Notes: a model not told the origin generated them from the letters alone. DNA of 64,000 nt from Balaenoptera acutorostrata (GCF_949987535.1 NC_080066.1:135388335-135452334); one strand, 5' to 3'; positions 33,345 through 46,066 are shown, counted from the stretch's first letter. Program-made: numbers and translations.

Positions 33345-33450
33345 TCACATTAAGATTCTTCCAAAGTTGGATTATTATCTTTATTTTACAGATGATGAAA
33401 CTGAGATGCAAGTTTGAAGTAAGTGCTAAGTATGTCTAGATGAGAGATTC
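33345..33450 (-). mobile_element. MIR fragment
   Basis: 'ttattttacagatgatgaaa' followed by 'ctgagatgcaa' is the reversed MIR core. Short. Confidence 0.55.
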
Positions 33451-33596
33451 AGGTTTTCAGGAGAAAACAGTGGTTTAAATAGAACTCGGTGATTTGGAAC
33501 GAAGATACTTAAGGCAAGCAGTGTCATCAATTCCTCCTTAGTTCCCTTATCTTTTAAGTGAAGAGGTTGAACCAAGTGATCTCTAAGTGACTCTTT

Positions 33597-33725
33597 TTCG
33601 GGGGCGGGGGGAGGGGGAGCAGCCCCACACTGCGCACGACATGCGGGATCTTAGTTCCCTGACCAGGGATGCGACCTGCACTCCCTGCATTGAAAGGGCA
33701 AAGTCTTAACCGCCAGGGGAGTCCC
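33597..33725 (-). mobile_element. CHR-1-like short SINE, head-deleted
   Basis: 'gcgggatcttagttccctga' and 'aaagtcttaaccgccagggg'. The 'actggacca' part of the head is missing. Left flank 'taagtgactcttt' (33584) and right flank 'taaatgcctcttt' (33726) form a diverged duplication. The tail region is G-rich (33600-33620) instead of T-rich. Confidence 0.88.
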
Positions 33726-33738
33726 TAAATGCCTCTTT

Positions 33739-36700
33739 AAATGCTCCAGAATGAGCATACTTTAAAAGCCTCAGCGATCCATGAGCTTGAATGAGAAAAA
33801 TGTTAGATTCTTGTTTTCACTAATCTCTAACTGAAATGTACCATTTGCTTCAAACCACAGCCAGTCAGCAGTCCCTGTGACTTTGTCATCAATTGACAGT
33901 CAGATATTTTTATATTACATTGTAGTTGTTATAGATACCTTGAAAATATCATTTATATTGGTCATAATTTGGAAATTATGGTAGTTAATAGACTTGTCAT
34001 TAGAGCTCACTATTTTATATATTAAACAAGAAGTGTATTGAATACTATATGAGTTTTAAATATTTTGATAACCGTATAATCGGTTTTCTCAGTGTATGTA
34101 TTTTCACTTTAAAAAATAATTCCAGAGTCTATAGTGTTTGCACACTGCCAAAGAAGTTTGTGGCACGAAAAAGGTTATATACCCCTGAGCTACACGTTCT
34201 CCACTGTGACTACAAAATGGCCCATGTTGATTCTGGTCGATGTGAAAGAACTTTTGGACATTGCTTTTTCGGGGGGCTGTGTGTGGTTGGGGGAATCATC
34301 TCTGCATTGCTCTCTCACGTTTCCGGAATGAATGGACTATGATTATGTAACTTTCCATGAATACTGAGCAAGCTAGATAGACGCAAAATGGTGATGATAG
34401 AAATACATGATCATCTCTGTTTTGGATATCTTTTTTTGCAAGAATTAAGTTTCTAAATAGTTGTTCCATTTGAGGGATGTAGGAAAAGACCTTTTATTTT
34501 AGGTTATCTGCTGTTGATTTTCCAAGCCAGGAGGACTAACTTGCCAAAAACAAAAGTTACCCGCACAACACATGTACTGCACAAAATATTTCTGAAACAG
34601 ATGATCAGTTGGAAGGCTGTATCACCTTAAAAACATTCGGGCATTTGCTGCTGAGTTTTTGTGTTGAGTGTGTGTGGTGATTTTTTTTTCCCCCATTTTT
34701 CTTTTGTGCTTGCTTGACTCTTAGTAATTTACGTATTAATTGGTTATGAGAAAGGAAATAGTAAATTCTTCATATTAGTAAGAATTAGGATTATACACAA
34801 AACTCAATAGCTTAATTAGAACACAAAGACTGCTAGAGTTCTGTCCTGTGGTGAGTCGTTATTGCATTTGTAATACATTTATCTTTAGATTGGGTAGGGT
34901 GGGATTTGCATTCCTGGAGTTACAAAGAGTTTCCAGATTCTTATCAGTCAGTATTAGGAGTGACTGTTTTCAATGGTGATAATGAGGCTATTCCCAGGAG
35001 GAGACTTAGTCACTGGCAGAATTGTCAGAACCCTGAAATAGTTTGGGAAAACTTAGAATGGAAAAAACAAGCCTTTCAGAAAACAAAATGTGACAAAAAG
35101 AGCTGCTTTTGGGGGGAGGGTTAGATGGGGATGGATGGAGGTGGCAAGAAACCAGATGAACTTTCCTAAGGCCGAGAGCTATCTGGAAGCTGGAAGAGAT
35201 GAGTATTATTTACCTAAAGCACTCTAGTGTGAACATGAAGTTTTGAGTGTCCTAAGATTAAGCTGGTTAACAGCCACTAATCTGGAAGTATGTTCTTTGT
35301 GTATATTGGCAAAGTTTAATTTCACTTTGACAAAAAAAGAAATTCTTCTGGTAGCAGCTTGTTTTTGTTGCCAGTTTGAGAAAAATTTAAGGCTTTTTTT
35401 TTTTTTTTATGTCAGAGGCATGTTTTTCTGGCATTAGGTATACGTGTGTAAGGAGTGTTCATGATCCTACAGGCCACATTACCTAGGCTAGGGTTTACTA
35501 ATTAATAATGAAGACAAAATAATCTTTGCCATGATTAGGCAGAATGAAGATGAGAAATGTAGACCATGCCTTCAGGTATGTCTGTCCCACCTCAATTTTA
35601 AGTGCAAAAGGAATCTTTTTTAGATTAGGATTTCTTCATGGCTACCTGCCTGCCAACATAACAAGCTGTAAAACCTTGTTTAGTTTTCCTTAAATCCAGA
35701 AATAATTCTATACCAAATCCAAACAAATCAAATCACTCTTAAAGGAATAAGTGAAAACATGTGTAGCTGCTTGAGCTGGACTACATCTGTCTACAGATAG
35801 GCTCAGTTCTCTGTGCTAAGCAAATTCCTCCTTAAATATCCTATGCTGACCATGACCACCATCATCGTTCAATCTGGAGGTGCACAGAGGATGTGACAGC
35901 ATTTACTTATCTGAACTGTGTTTTGTAAACTGACTATAATAACTTTACTAGCTAGATAAGAGTCAACCTGACCGCTATATAAGGAAAGAATAAAAACAAA
36001 TGCTAAATGCTATCCAGTTGTGTTTAAATAAGGTATCTTGTAATTTACATGTACTGAAAGCTTTTAATTTAGTGTCTGGAATAATAAAGATGTGAAAGAA
36101 ATGGAATTTGTTGCCCTTAAAGGCACACTCTAGAGTTAGTTGTGTTTATTATTTGAATTTCTCACAGGGTTAAATGGAAAGTCTTTTTTATAGTGTTTTG
36201 AAAGAATGTAGGCTTGCAGAGGGAAACCCATTGTGAGATAGGGAGTCATTTGGTGTGAACTGCTGTGGTAACTCCTGGGAGGTAAGCTACCACCTTTTCC
36301 CGAGCTGGGCCAGGTTGGGTATCATATGATACAGGAATATCCCTAAATAATAGTTGGAGTATCTATAAGATGATTATTAACTTTTTATTGTGCAAGTAGT
36401 AAATGTTGTAGAAAAATTGGAAATACAACAAATGAAAGGAGAAAAATTTCTTGTTGGGAAAACTTGTAATCTGAAAAAGGAATCATGAACTAAAACTGAA
36501 CTTCTGCTAGTTTTTCTCATGTTTTTATTTTGTATTTTTTTTCTATCAAAGTGTTAAATGTGCATAGTTTAAAGATTCAATAGCTCTGTAAGACTTGTTT
36601 TGAAAAGCAACAGTTCTCCCACTTCATCCCCCACTTCTCCCTCTCTAGAGGCAAAAACACTTTAATTTCTTATAGCTGATTCTTACCTCTTTGTTCTTGC

Positions 36701-36749
36701 AGGGGAGTAAAAATTCTTCTTCCTACTCTACTCCTAGGTTCTCTAGCTA
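33739..36749. other. Longest repeat-poor stretch
   Basis: 3 kb in which I recognise no interspersed repeat. Frames at 34049-34342, 34906-35124 and 35243-35437 have no family features. Composition is AT-rich and even. It is the best place in the window to look for conserved non-coding DNA. Confidence 0.4.
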
Positions 36750-37300
36750 GGGCCCTGTAAATGGACTGACAAGAGACATACTAACAAAGGAAAAGCATAC
36801 AAATTTATTTAATATAGGTTTTGTGTAACATGGGAGTCTTCTTGAGGAAATGTAGACCTGAAGAAGTGGTTTAGCTTGAGCACTTTTATATTGGGTTTGA
36901 AAGAGTAGAAAGTCATGGAAGAATGTGATAGGACAAAATAACATGAGCTAAAGTTAGTAAACTGGGGAAACAAGGCCAGTTACTTTGAATTTCTCTCTTT
37001 GTCCTTCCAGCTTCAGAAATGAGGATCCTCCCTTCCTCCAGGTATAGGGAGGGCATCTCTCACATGAGGGTCTTAGGATCTGCTTCAGGGTAGAAGAGAA
37101 GGTCAGAGAGTCCTTCCTGCACCTGTCCTTTCTCAGATTTCTTCAGCTTAAAATATTCACTATGCCAAGGCACCGTTATTTTGGGGTAGCAAGTTCTGAA
37201 CCTTGTCATTCTTAATAGCATTCTTGTATTCTGATTTCTTAATTTCTCAGCTTCAGGTATTATCTCTTGATTTCCCATTATGGCAGATGAGGATTTAGTT
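36750..37300. other. Possible ancient repeat, family unknown
   Basis: The block has LTR-like text ('ggtcagagagtccttcctgc', 'tctcagatttcttcagct') but I cannot assign it, and no duplication flanks it. Confidence 0.3.
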
Positions 37301-37399
37301 CTTTTTCCACATCCTCAGGTACCGTTTCTGTTTTCCTGTCCTGGTATAGGTGTTCATAACTGCTTAGATCAGTATTCAGTGTTTACACTGAATACTGGA

Positions 37400-37579
37400 G
37401 GTGGTCCAGTAGTGGTCCAGTGGTTAAGACTCTGCGCTTGGTGGTTCAGTGGTTAAGACTCTGTGCTCCCAATGCAGGGGGCTCGGGTTCGATCCCTGGT
37501 CAGGGAACTAGATCCTACATGTGGCAACAAAGACCTCGTGTGCCACAACTAAGACCTGGCGCAGCCAAAAAAAAAAAAA
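37400..37579 (+). mobile_element. CHR-1-like SINE with repeated head
   Basis: The head motif 'gtccagt' followed by 'ggttaagactctg' occurs at 37411-37435 and again at 37441-37463, and a further 'gtggtccagt' precedes both at 37401. Body 'ggttcgatccctggtcaggg' is normal. The A tail runs straight into a dinucleotide repeat. Confidence 0.9.
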
Positions 37580-37580
37580 G

Positions 37581-37631
<51 letters not shown>

Positions 37632-37653
37632 AGACACACATATACACACACAC
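37580..37653. repeat. (TA)n(CA)n microsatellite in SINE tail
   Basis: (TA)8 then an interrupted (CA)n run, followed by a second A run. Grown from the SINE poly(A) tail. Confidence 0.95.
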
Positions 37654-37921
37654 CTTTAAAAAAAAAAAGAGTGAATGTGCTATTCACAGTTAAGCCATGT
37701 AGTAATCTGTGAACACTTTTACTTTTACTTTTCTATACAACTTTTGGTTTTCCCTAGAATTTATATTTTTCTTTGTTGCCTACTTTTATATTAACTCCTT
37801 TTATAGTTCAAATTGCAACTTGCCCAACTTCCCTTTCAGGATTCTGACACTTCAGGTGTTCCATTAGCTTTCCATCTTCCTGAAGGTGTGCTCCCATCTG
37901 GACTGGTTGCCCACTGTTTTT

Positions 37922-38277
37922 TTTTTTTTTTTTTTTTATAAAGGTAGTCTTTTAATACTTTATTTATTTATTTTATTTATTTATTTATGACTGTGTTGGG
38001 TCTCTTAGTTTTCGTGTGAGGGCTTTCTCTAGTTGCGGCAAGTGGGGGCCACTCTTCATCGCGGTGCGGGGGCCGCTCTTCATCGCGGCGCGCGGGCCTT
38101 TTCACTATCGCGGCCCCTCCCGTTGCGGGGCACAGGCTCCAGACGCGCAGGCTCAGCAGTTGTGGCTCACGGGCCCAGCCGCTCTGCGGCACGCGGGATC
38201 CCCCCAGACCAGGGCTCGAACCCGTGTCCCCTGCATTGGCAGGCAGATTCTCAGCCACTGCGCCACCAGGGAAGCCC
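37922..38277 (-). mobile_element. CHR-2-like young SINE
   Basis: Duplication 'tgcccactgtttt' at 37908 and 38278. Carries the 24-bp internal duplication (near 38050-38095) and a tail with 'aaaggtagtctttt'. CpG-dense. Confidence 0.96.
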
Positions 38278-38479
38278 TGCCCACTGTTTTTATGCATACT
38301 TCTTATCCTGGGACTTCCCTTCACCAGCATCTTGGGGTTACTCTTTGCCTCTGTGTGTTGGATTTCTTGTTTTCTAGATCTCATATCTTACTGTGTCTTA
38401 CTTTGTCAGAATGTATTCTCCAGTAGCTGCCTGAGAAAGATTTATGGGAGTTTGATTTTTAATCACCTCTGAGACCTTG

Positions 38480-38905
38480 AATGACTGAATATGTCTTACT
38501 CTGTCCTTACTCTTAATTGTTTGTTTGGCTGGCTATAGAATTCTAGCTTGCAGATCTTCAAGGCATGACTTCATTGTTTTCTAATTTCTTCCATGTTTAC
38601 TGCATTGCTCTTGAAGCTGAAAGCCATTAAGTTCGTGATTATACGATCAGTTCTTTTATTTCTAAGTGTTTAAAATTGCACAATAATGTACCTTAGTGTG
38701 AGTTTGGTTCCCTTCATTGTGCTGAGCACTTGATGAACCCTTTCAATCTGGGAACTGTTTTGTTGATGACTTTCTCCCTTTTTTCCTTTTTATCCCCTCT
38801 TGAACTCTTATTTTTCAGATATTGGACCTCCTGGACTAATCTTCCAGAATTCTTATGCTATTCTATTGAGTTTTTCATTTCAGCTATTACATTTTTAATT
38901 AGCAA
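38480..38905 (-). mobile_element. Old LINE-like repeat, antisense
   Basis: 'tttggctggctatagaattc', 'atattggacctcctggacta' and 'attgagtttttcatttcagc' match the same antisense old LINE type as 5640-6016. Low-confidence family name (HAL1/L1M). Confidence 0.45.
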
Positions 38906-40985
38906 GAAAGCATGCTTGTGATCACTTTCTGACTCTCTCTGTTTTGTCTTTTTTTTTTTTTTAGCATACTCTTCTGGCTTCATGTTTGTAATATTTTGTC
39001 TTATGTTTCTGAAAATATTAATGGTGTTTGTCTCCCCAGAATTTTCTTCTGCCTACATAGTCTCTATCAGGACTAGCTATGTACTTTGTAGGGCTGAGTA
39101 CAGAGTGAAAATATGGGACCCCTTGTTTAACATTATTAAAGCATTCCAAGACAGCAAGAGCATAGCGTCAAACCTAACATGGAGCTCTTCCAAGTACAGG
39201 GTGTTATGTGACTGCCCAGGTCACACGCCTATGAAGCTGACCCTAGTCTCTCTCTCAGCTTTCTTTTTCTGTTTCTGTTTCTATTTTTCATACTAGAGAT
39301 GTCTAACAACTCTTGGCTGTTTGCTAATATTTAAAAGTGGGATCCTAAGAAGCTGACTGCGAGCTCTGAAAATGCAAGTGGGACTTACCAGTTGTGAGCT
39401 TTGAGGTAGGATGATCTATCTGGTCAAATTTAGTTTGGGAACTTTTCAGTATCTTTGTATTTTTCCTTGTAGACTGATCACTGGTCAAATTCCCCAGAGA
39501 CATCTCTTCTAATCTCCACTGCTTGGAAGTGAAGGCCTCGCTGTCAGCCTTTTGGGAAAGGTATTGATAGAGGGGGCTGGGGTCAGTGGCTAGTACTAGC
39601 ACATCATAGACAATTGTTAAATTTTCAGGAACTTTGCGAGTGAGTTGCTACATACAACAATTATTAAAGGTTATGCAGATTTATAATTAAATGTTATATT
39701 AAAAATTAATAAGTACTAAAACCCTACCACTTTCGATGTATTGTATTACTTTTTTTTTTTATTGTGGATGCTCTTGAGAGTATGTACATCTACCTATATG
39801 GTGGGAATACTATGTAGTAATAGACATCTCTTCTGAACTCTGCATTCAGTGACATCATTTGGTAGCTTGAAGCAGCTATACTAGTAAACAGCAAACATAC
39901 AAATAACTACACTTGTCCTCCCACCCCCCCAAACCCCAGCCAGTTGTTAAACATTTATTTACCAACACACTATGGACTGGAATCTAGTACATATGTTAAC
40001 TTAAACTGCCTTCACCTTACCTGGTGATTCCTAGTCCATATAAACCTCTGTTTATTTATAAACCTCCTTAGATTACCTTCAGTCTTGCAAGGGTGAAGGA
40101 AGGGCATTTGTCTGCCTGCCTGAGAGAGTGAAAGGGAATCTGAGAATTGCATTTCAGAAAGATTTTCTGTTAATTCTTCCCATTTATCCCTGCTGAGCCT
40201 TTTGGAGAAGTATTCCCGGAAGCTTACCTTAGGATTCAGTTTTCTTGGGTCTTTGGGTCCTTTACCTTTTAGTCATTTATTTTCCAGCTTTCAAAAATTT
40301 GTGGCTGTAATCTTCAGTTCTCTTCATCTCTGTGGGTTTATATCTTAAAAAAAAAATTATCCCTTGGTGTTTGGGGAAGGATCAGTGAATAGCTATGTGT
40401 TTAGTCCACCATCCTTACCCAGAAGTCTTGGATCTGATTCTTGAAAAAAATAGGTAAATAGATTCAACAGTTTAAGGGAGTTCTCAGCAGGCTTAGCCAG
40501 TCTCCTGTTGGTTTGCAAATCATATATAAATGCAGTCAGGAAAAAATTCTACTGATTCTAGAATACTTTTCATTTTCATAAAGGAAGAAGTAACCATCTG
40601 TAAGTAGATGTTGAACCAGATGACCTGCTGTTAGTTTTTGATATGGATGTGTGGGGACATAAGGAAATACAGAGCAGTTTCAGGTCACATACTTCGGTAT
40701 TACAGAGAATTGGAACCATAGTACCTAGTTGTCTCAGATTCTGTAGCCATTCCAGTTGCCCAAGTGGCTGGATCTGGCAACCTGGTCACCTCATCCACTC
40801 TGCAGCAGACATTTATTGCTCACTCATCTAGTGAGTCTTCCAATCTTGTGACTTTGTCTCCATTCTTAACTTCTTTTGCTCAAATTCAGTGTCCCGCTTT
40901 CCCCATTAGATTTGATGTGTTTGGGTTGGTTAGACTCTCATTACCCTTAATTTCACACCAGGCCACCTCATAGTCCATTAAGTTC
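38906..40985. other. Unassigned DNA
   Basis: About 2 kb. No recognised repeat; C-run at 39918-39934. Frames at 38982-39296 and 40643-40973 have no family features. Confidence 0.4.
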
Positions 40986-40999
40986 TCCTTTGTCTATTG

Positions 41000-41095
41000 A
41001 TTGATTGATGGATGTGTGGATGGATGGATGGATGGTTGCCTTAGGTCTTCATTGCTATGCACAGGCTTTCTTTCATTGTGGTGGCTTCTCTTGTG
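41000..41095 (-). mobile_element. Truncated CHR-type SINE remnant with (GGAT)n
   Basis: (GATG)n tail at 41003-41035, then 'ggtcttcattgctatgcaca' and 'gtggtggcttctcttgtg', which is the tail-proximal third of a CHR-2-like SINE. The head-proximal two thirds are missing. Confidence 0.75.
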
Positions 41096-41350
41096 TTTTA
41101 ATTAGAGAGTTTTTCCCCCTCTGTTTATGAGACACAGGTCAGACACTTTGTATGTGCTAATGGCTGGGGGGTTTTTTTGGTTGTTATTTGTTAGTTTTTG
41201 TTTTTTAAATCCGTTGTAATTTCTGGTGATCTCCTGCCTGGGAAGAAATGCTTCTTTTTCTCAGGATGGCTCAGGGGGATTAGGCCAGGTTTTTTCCATA
41301 TGATTATATGCTCTCTACAGAGAGTCTGAAAAGACTTTTTTTCTGGGCTT
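41096..41350. other. Unassigned DNA
   Basis: Nothing recognised. Confidence 0.35.
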
Positions 41351-41364
41351 TGAACTTTATTCTT

Positions 41365-41712
41365 TTTTAAAAAAAATAAATTTATTTATTTATTCATTTA
41401 TTTATCTATTTTTTTGTCTGAGTTGGGTCTTTGTTGCTGCGCTAGGGCTTTCTCTAGTTGCGGCCAGCGGGGGCTACTCTTAGTTGGGGTGTGCAGGCTT
41501 CTCATTGCTGTGGCTTCGCTTGACGCAGAGCATGGGCTCTAGGCGCGTGGGCTTCAGTAGTTGTGGCTCACAGGCTCTAGAGCACGGGCTCAGTAGTTGG
41601 TGCACGGGCTTAGCTGCTCCACGGCATGTGGGATCCTCCCAGACCAGGGCTCGAACCCGTGTCCCCTGCATTGGCAGGTGGATTCTTAACCACTGCGCCA
41701 CCAGGGAAGCCC
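41365..41712 (-). mobile_element. CHR-2-like SINE
   Basis: Perfect 14-bp duplication 'tgaactttattctt' at 41351 and 41713. Head 'accagggaagccc'. Confidence 0.97.
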
Positions 41713-41726
41713 TGAACTTTATTCTT

Positions 41727-42829
41727 ATTAAAAAATCTTTCATGAGTACGACTATTAAATCATCTTGAATAACATATTTAACAAGGCATCTTATGTGAAA
41801 ACAATAAAATACTATGAAATTGGGACTGTCTTGGGGTGTGCAGGTCCTAACTGTCATGCTTGCCCTAATCTCTTCCTCAGAAACTGACCTCCATTTTCCT
41901 TGGCATTGCCCACAGCATGCATCTGAAATAGGAAATCTAAAAATGAGGGACTTTGTTGGTATGGTTTGGGGAGAATAGTGGTAGCATTATGGTACCTTTA
42001 ATAAAAGCTCATTCAGGCGGGTGGACTTTGTCTAGGTGATAGTGATTGCCTGCTTAACCAGCAACCTCAGAGGAGCTCCTTTTCTCAGCCCTAGGTGATA
42101 AAGCAGTTAGCCCTAAGGTAGTGGTATAACCTGGAGCTGCTGCCACACCTCTCACATCTTTGAAATGCCCCTAAGCTAAATGGTAGGGTGAATTGTTTGC
42201 CAAAGTTACCAGCAGGGTTTTTTAAATTTTTCCTGCCTCCCTTCACTTAGTGGACACTTTTAAAAAATGAGTTTTAAGATGAGAAAGCTTAAAAAATTTT
42301 TATGTATAGTCATGGTCTTTAACTTTTGCTAAAACTGGGTTGCTGTTGAAATAGCAGATGGGTGTGATAAAAATGGGAACATGTCAACTGTAAAAAGAAA
42401 CCAGTGCAGATTAAATCACAATTAAAAATATCTCTAATATGATTCACTAAAATGTTTTTCCTTTGGGTTAACTATTAATATTGTGTCCTCTTTTTAGTCA
42501 TCTTTTGTCAAAACCAAGGAATGAAAAAAAAAATGGACACAGAGAAAATGACCAAGGGTGGCTTTGAAATTTCTTCGTTCAAAGATTTTTAGGACATGGG
42601 GTTTCCACAGTCAAAGAATCTTGAAAACAAGACTTGTAAGAACAGGCTGATATGGACTTTTTGCTTTTTCTATTCAAGTTGTCAAAAAATGGATTATACT
42701 TATTAGCAGTATCTGGTCCTCTTGTAATATAAGGAGTATCAGAAGGATATTATCCACAGAGGCCTTAAAAATGATTCCTTATGTCCCTTGTACCAGTCCC
42801 CAAAGTATTGTATACCTAGTATACTTGAC
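41727..42829. other. Unassigned DNA
   Basis: 1.1 kb, no recognised element. Confidence 0.4.
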
Positions 42830-42930
42830 CTTTTGCTGAGACAGCTTGCAACATTTCTAATTGGTCCCAATGCTTAGCTCAGTGCCGAGCCCCAGTAGGT
42901 GTTCAGCATTTGTTGAATACAGAAATGAAT
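42830..42930 (+). mobile_element. L2 LINE 3' end fragment
   Basis: 'gcttagctcagtgccgagcc' and 'aggtgttcagcatttgttga' fit the L2 terminus. Confidence 0.6.
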
Positions 42931-43319
42931 CAGTACCTGTTTCCAAACTGGTGCTTTTCATAGCCCTTCTTTGTAAAGCCGCTCCAGAGATCTGTCAAGA
43001 ACACTAATCCAACCAGGCTACTTCCCTTTGAAAAATCCTTCAGTGGCCCTCATCTACTGGAAGTTTTGCTTCTCAGACTTTTTTCCTCCTAAAATTATTT
43101 TTGATATTATAAAGTTAACATACTGTGGTCAGAAATATAAACAGTGTTGAAAATAGATGTGAAAAAATACATGTCCCTAACTCACCTTCCAAAATATCCA
43201 GTTTGCTGGGCATTATATATCTTTCTATATATTGGGCAAACTGTATATAGTCTTTTCAGTTTTGTTTGTTTTACACCAGTAGAATTATGCTAAAATATTG
43301 ACACTCAGCTCCTTCCCAA
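42931..43319. other. Unassigned DNA
   Basis: May include the decayed end of the neighbouring L1, but I cannot support it. Confidence 0.3.
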
Positions 43320-43815
43320 TTGGCTAGGGTGAACTATTTAATGTCATGGAAATTAATCTTTTGTGTATGTTGCAAATATTCTCCCAGTCTTTTGCTTGTC
43401 TTTTAACTTGATGGTGTCTTTTCCCCAAATGTTTAAAGTTTGTATTTAGTCAGATATGTCAATATTTTGTGTTTTTTGCTTAGGAAAGGATTTACTTCTC
43501 ACTAAGATTTTAAAATCATATTCTCATAATTGACAGTATTGAATTTTACAGTTTACTCAATATGGCACTTTTAAGTTTTTATGGTATAGTAGGCATCTAC
43601 CTTTTCACTCAGATATTTGGTTTTCTCAATTTATTCAAACATTCTGCTTTTCCCACTAAGTATGCATCTCTAATATTGAGGATGCTGCTATCTTGAACTC
43701 CTTACCTGTTTCTGCTCTACTGCCATACTGTTTTGGTTACTATAGTTTTAGCATATGTTTTGGAGTTTTTATGTTTTTCCCACCTCAAATCTTATTGACT
43801 GTTCTCTTCCATTTA
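43320..43815 (-). mobile_element. Old L1 ORF2 remnant, antisense
   Basis: 'gcaaatattctcccagtctt' and 'ctgttttggttactatagtt' are antisense L1 ORF2 segments. They lie to the left of an L1 3' end, the wrong order for one element, so this and 43816-44850 are separate or rearranged insertions. Confidence 0.65.
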
Positions 43816-43862
43816 CTTTTTAAATTTAGATGTAAATCACATACTGTAAGATTCACCTTTTT

Positions 43863-43998
43863 TTCTTTTAATTTTTTTTTTTTCTTTTTTTTTGGCTGTG
43901 ACATGTGGCATGCAGGATCTTAGTTCCCCAACCAAGGATCAAACCCTCACCTCCTGCAGTGGAAGCATGGAGTTTTAACCACTGGACCACCAGGGAAG
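43863..43998 (-). mobile_element. CHR-1-like short SINE inside L1
   Basis: Duplication 'tcaccttttt' at 43853 and 43999. Head 'actggaccaccagggaag'. Confidence 0.94.
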
Positions 43999-44083
43999 TC
44001 ACCTTTTTAAGGTGTATAGTTCACTGGTGTTTAGTGTAGTTACAGAGTTGTGCAACCATCACCTCTAATTCTAGGACATTTTC

Positions 44084-44213
44084 TTTCTTTCTTTTTTTTT
44101 TTTTTGGCTGCTCTGTGTGGCTTGTGGGATCTTAGTTACCTGACCAGGGATTGAACCTGGGGCCATGGCAGCGAAAGTGCTGACTCCTAACCACTGGATT
44201 GCCAGGGAAGTTC
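44084..44213 (-). mobile_element. CHR-1-like short SINE inside L1
   Basis: 'gtgggatcttagttacctga' and 'actggattgccagggaagtt'. Flanks 'tctaggacatttt' / 'tctgggatatttt' form a diverged duplication, so it is an older copy. Confidence 0.9.
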
Positions 44214-44850
44214 CTCTGGGATATTTTATCACTCCAAAAAGAAATTCTATGCCCATTAGCAGTCATTTCCTATCTCTCTGTGCTCTCTCCCCTCCCACTG
44301 CCAACCAGCCCTAGGCAACCACTAATCTACTTTCTGTCTCTATAGGTTTGCCTATTCTGGGCATTTCCTACAGATGAAACCATATAATGTGTGACCTTGT
44401 TATCTGACCTATGAGTCTTTCACTTAGCATTAATATGTTCAAGGTTCATCCATGTTGTAGTACATATCAGTACTTCATTCCTTTTTATGGCTAAATAATA
44501 ATCCATTGTATGTATATACCACAATTTATCTATTCATCTGCTGGTGGAAATCTGGGTTGTTTTCCCCTTTGGCTATTCTAAGTAGCTCTGCTATAAACTT
44601 TTGCTTACAAGTATTTGTTTAAGTACCTGTTTTAGGTACATACTTAGTAGAATTGCTGGGTCATGTGGTAATTCTTTTTAAGATTTGTTTTGTTTTGTTT
44701 TGAATTTTGATCTTTTATCTGATAAGTTTTTGTACTATTAAACCAAATAGTTTTTAATTTGATTGTTTAACTTGAAAGCCCCATAACATATAGTTTGCAA
44801 ATAATGACAGATTTTTGTCTTTTCCCTCAATGTTTTAATCTTTTTTTGTA

Positions 44851-45847
44851 ATATGATGGCTGGCATCTTTATTCTTGGTTCTAAGAGGAAATATTTTTAA
44901 TATTTTGCTGTTGTGTATGCTATTTCCTATAAATTTCGGGTAGAGTGCTTTTATTAAGGTAAAGTTTTACTCTATCCCTAGTTTGCTAAGAACTTTTTAA
45001 AATCAGGAATAGACGCTGAATATTATTTTCTTTTAAGAATTTATTGAGATGTGGCATCTCTCCTTTAAACTGTTAATGTTTTGGGAGCATTGGGCTTGGT
45101 ACCACTATTTGCTTTCGTTGATTTCCTGGTTACTTCAATGGATTTTTCTTCCCATCCAGACCAATCTGAAAACCAATCTGAGAACCTCTGTTCTGGAAAA
45201 TCTGTAGTGCCAGGTTCAGTGATGGTGTAGAGCTATACGTGTTAGAATATACTCCAGCATGTTTATTTTCTTCAGTTCTCTTATTCCCTTCATTTTTTTC
45301 TTGTAAACTAAACAATTTAAAATCTTGTTATTCAGAGTTAAGAAACACACTCCTTTACATGTTTATAAATACACTCCATAATTGCTTCTGCTGCTCCTCC
45401 TACCTTATTCCTGATAAAAAACAAAGCTACCGAATGCTTTGAATTTTCAGTGGGAAATTACATCTGTTCCTAGGGCCCTCATCACCATAGTAACAAGGAG
45501 CCAACTCCATTGCTTTTCAAAAGGACCTAAGACAATCCAAATACCTTTTCATAGATTAGACCGCAGGCCTGCTCAAGGGGGTGTCTAAATATCCTCAGCA
45601 TACACAAAATACAACTGAGATAGTTTGTAGAGGAGAGGAAGTCAAATCTAAAATCCCCTGAGTTGAGGTTCCATCACATTACGAAGACTCCAAACAGATC
45701 CTGATGGGCTTTACTTTCTGCCTGGTGATGATCAAGTAGCTTCCTATTAAGGCTCATTAATATGACCACCCCACTCCACCCCCAATCCACATTGAAGATA
45801 ACTGGTAGAGAAGGTCTGGGACTAGAGAATCAAATGAGGCAAAGGTT
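44851..45847. other. Unassigned DNA
   Basis: 1 kb, no gene or recognised repeat. Frames at 45130-45442 lack family features. Confidence 0.4.
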
Positions 45848-45861
45848 AAAAGTGATATTTA

Positions 45862-45982
45862 TTTAGTTTTTGGCCACACCGTGTGGCATGCAGGCTCTTA
45901 GTTCCCTGACCAGTGATCGAACCCACACCCCCTGCAGTGGAAGCTCAGAGTCTTAACCACTGGACCACCAAGGAAGTCCCCA
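45862..45982 (-). mobile_element. CHR-1-like short SINE
   Basis: Duplication 'aaaagtgatattta' (45848) / 'aaaagtgattttta' (45983). 'ttggccacaccgtgtggcat' body. Confidence 0.95.
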
Positions 45983-46066
45983 AAAAGTGATTTTTATCTT
46001 TGGGCCAAATTGTGTAGGTGGGGCCCACAGGTAATCTTTGGTTTAAACATGTTGTGGTTAGATTTT

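Larger units (their letters stand above)
43816..44850 (-). mobile_element. Old L1, antisense, carrying two SINEs
   Basis: Starts with 3' untranslated text ('acatactgtaagattcacct'), continues through 'ggcaaccactaatctacttt' and 'cctttttatggctaaataat' (antisense ORF2 end). Interrupted by SINEs at 43863 and 44084. Right boundary uncertain. Confidence 0.75.
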
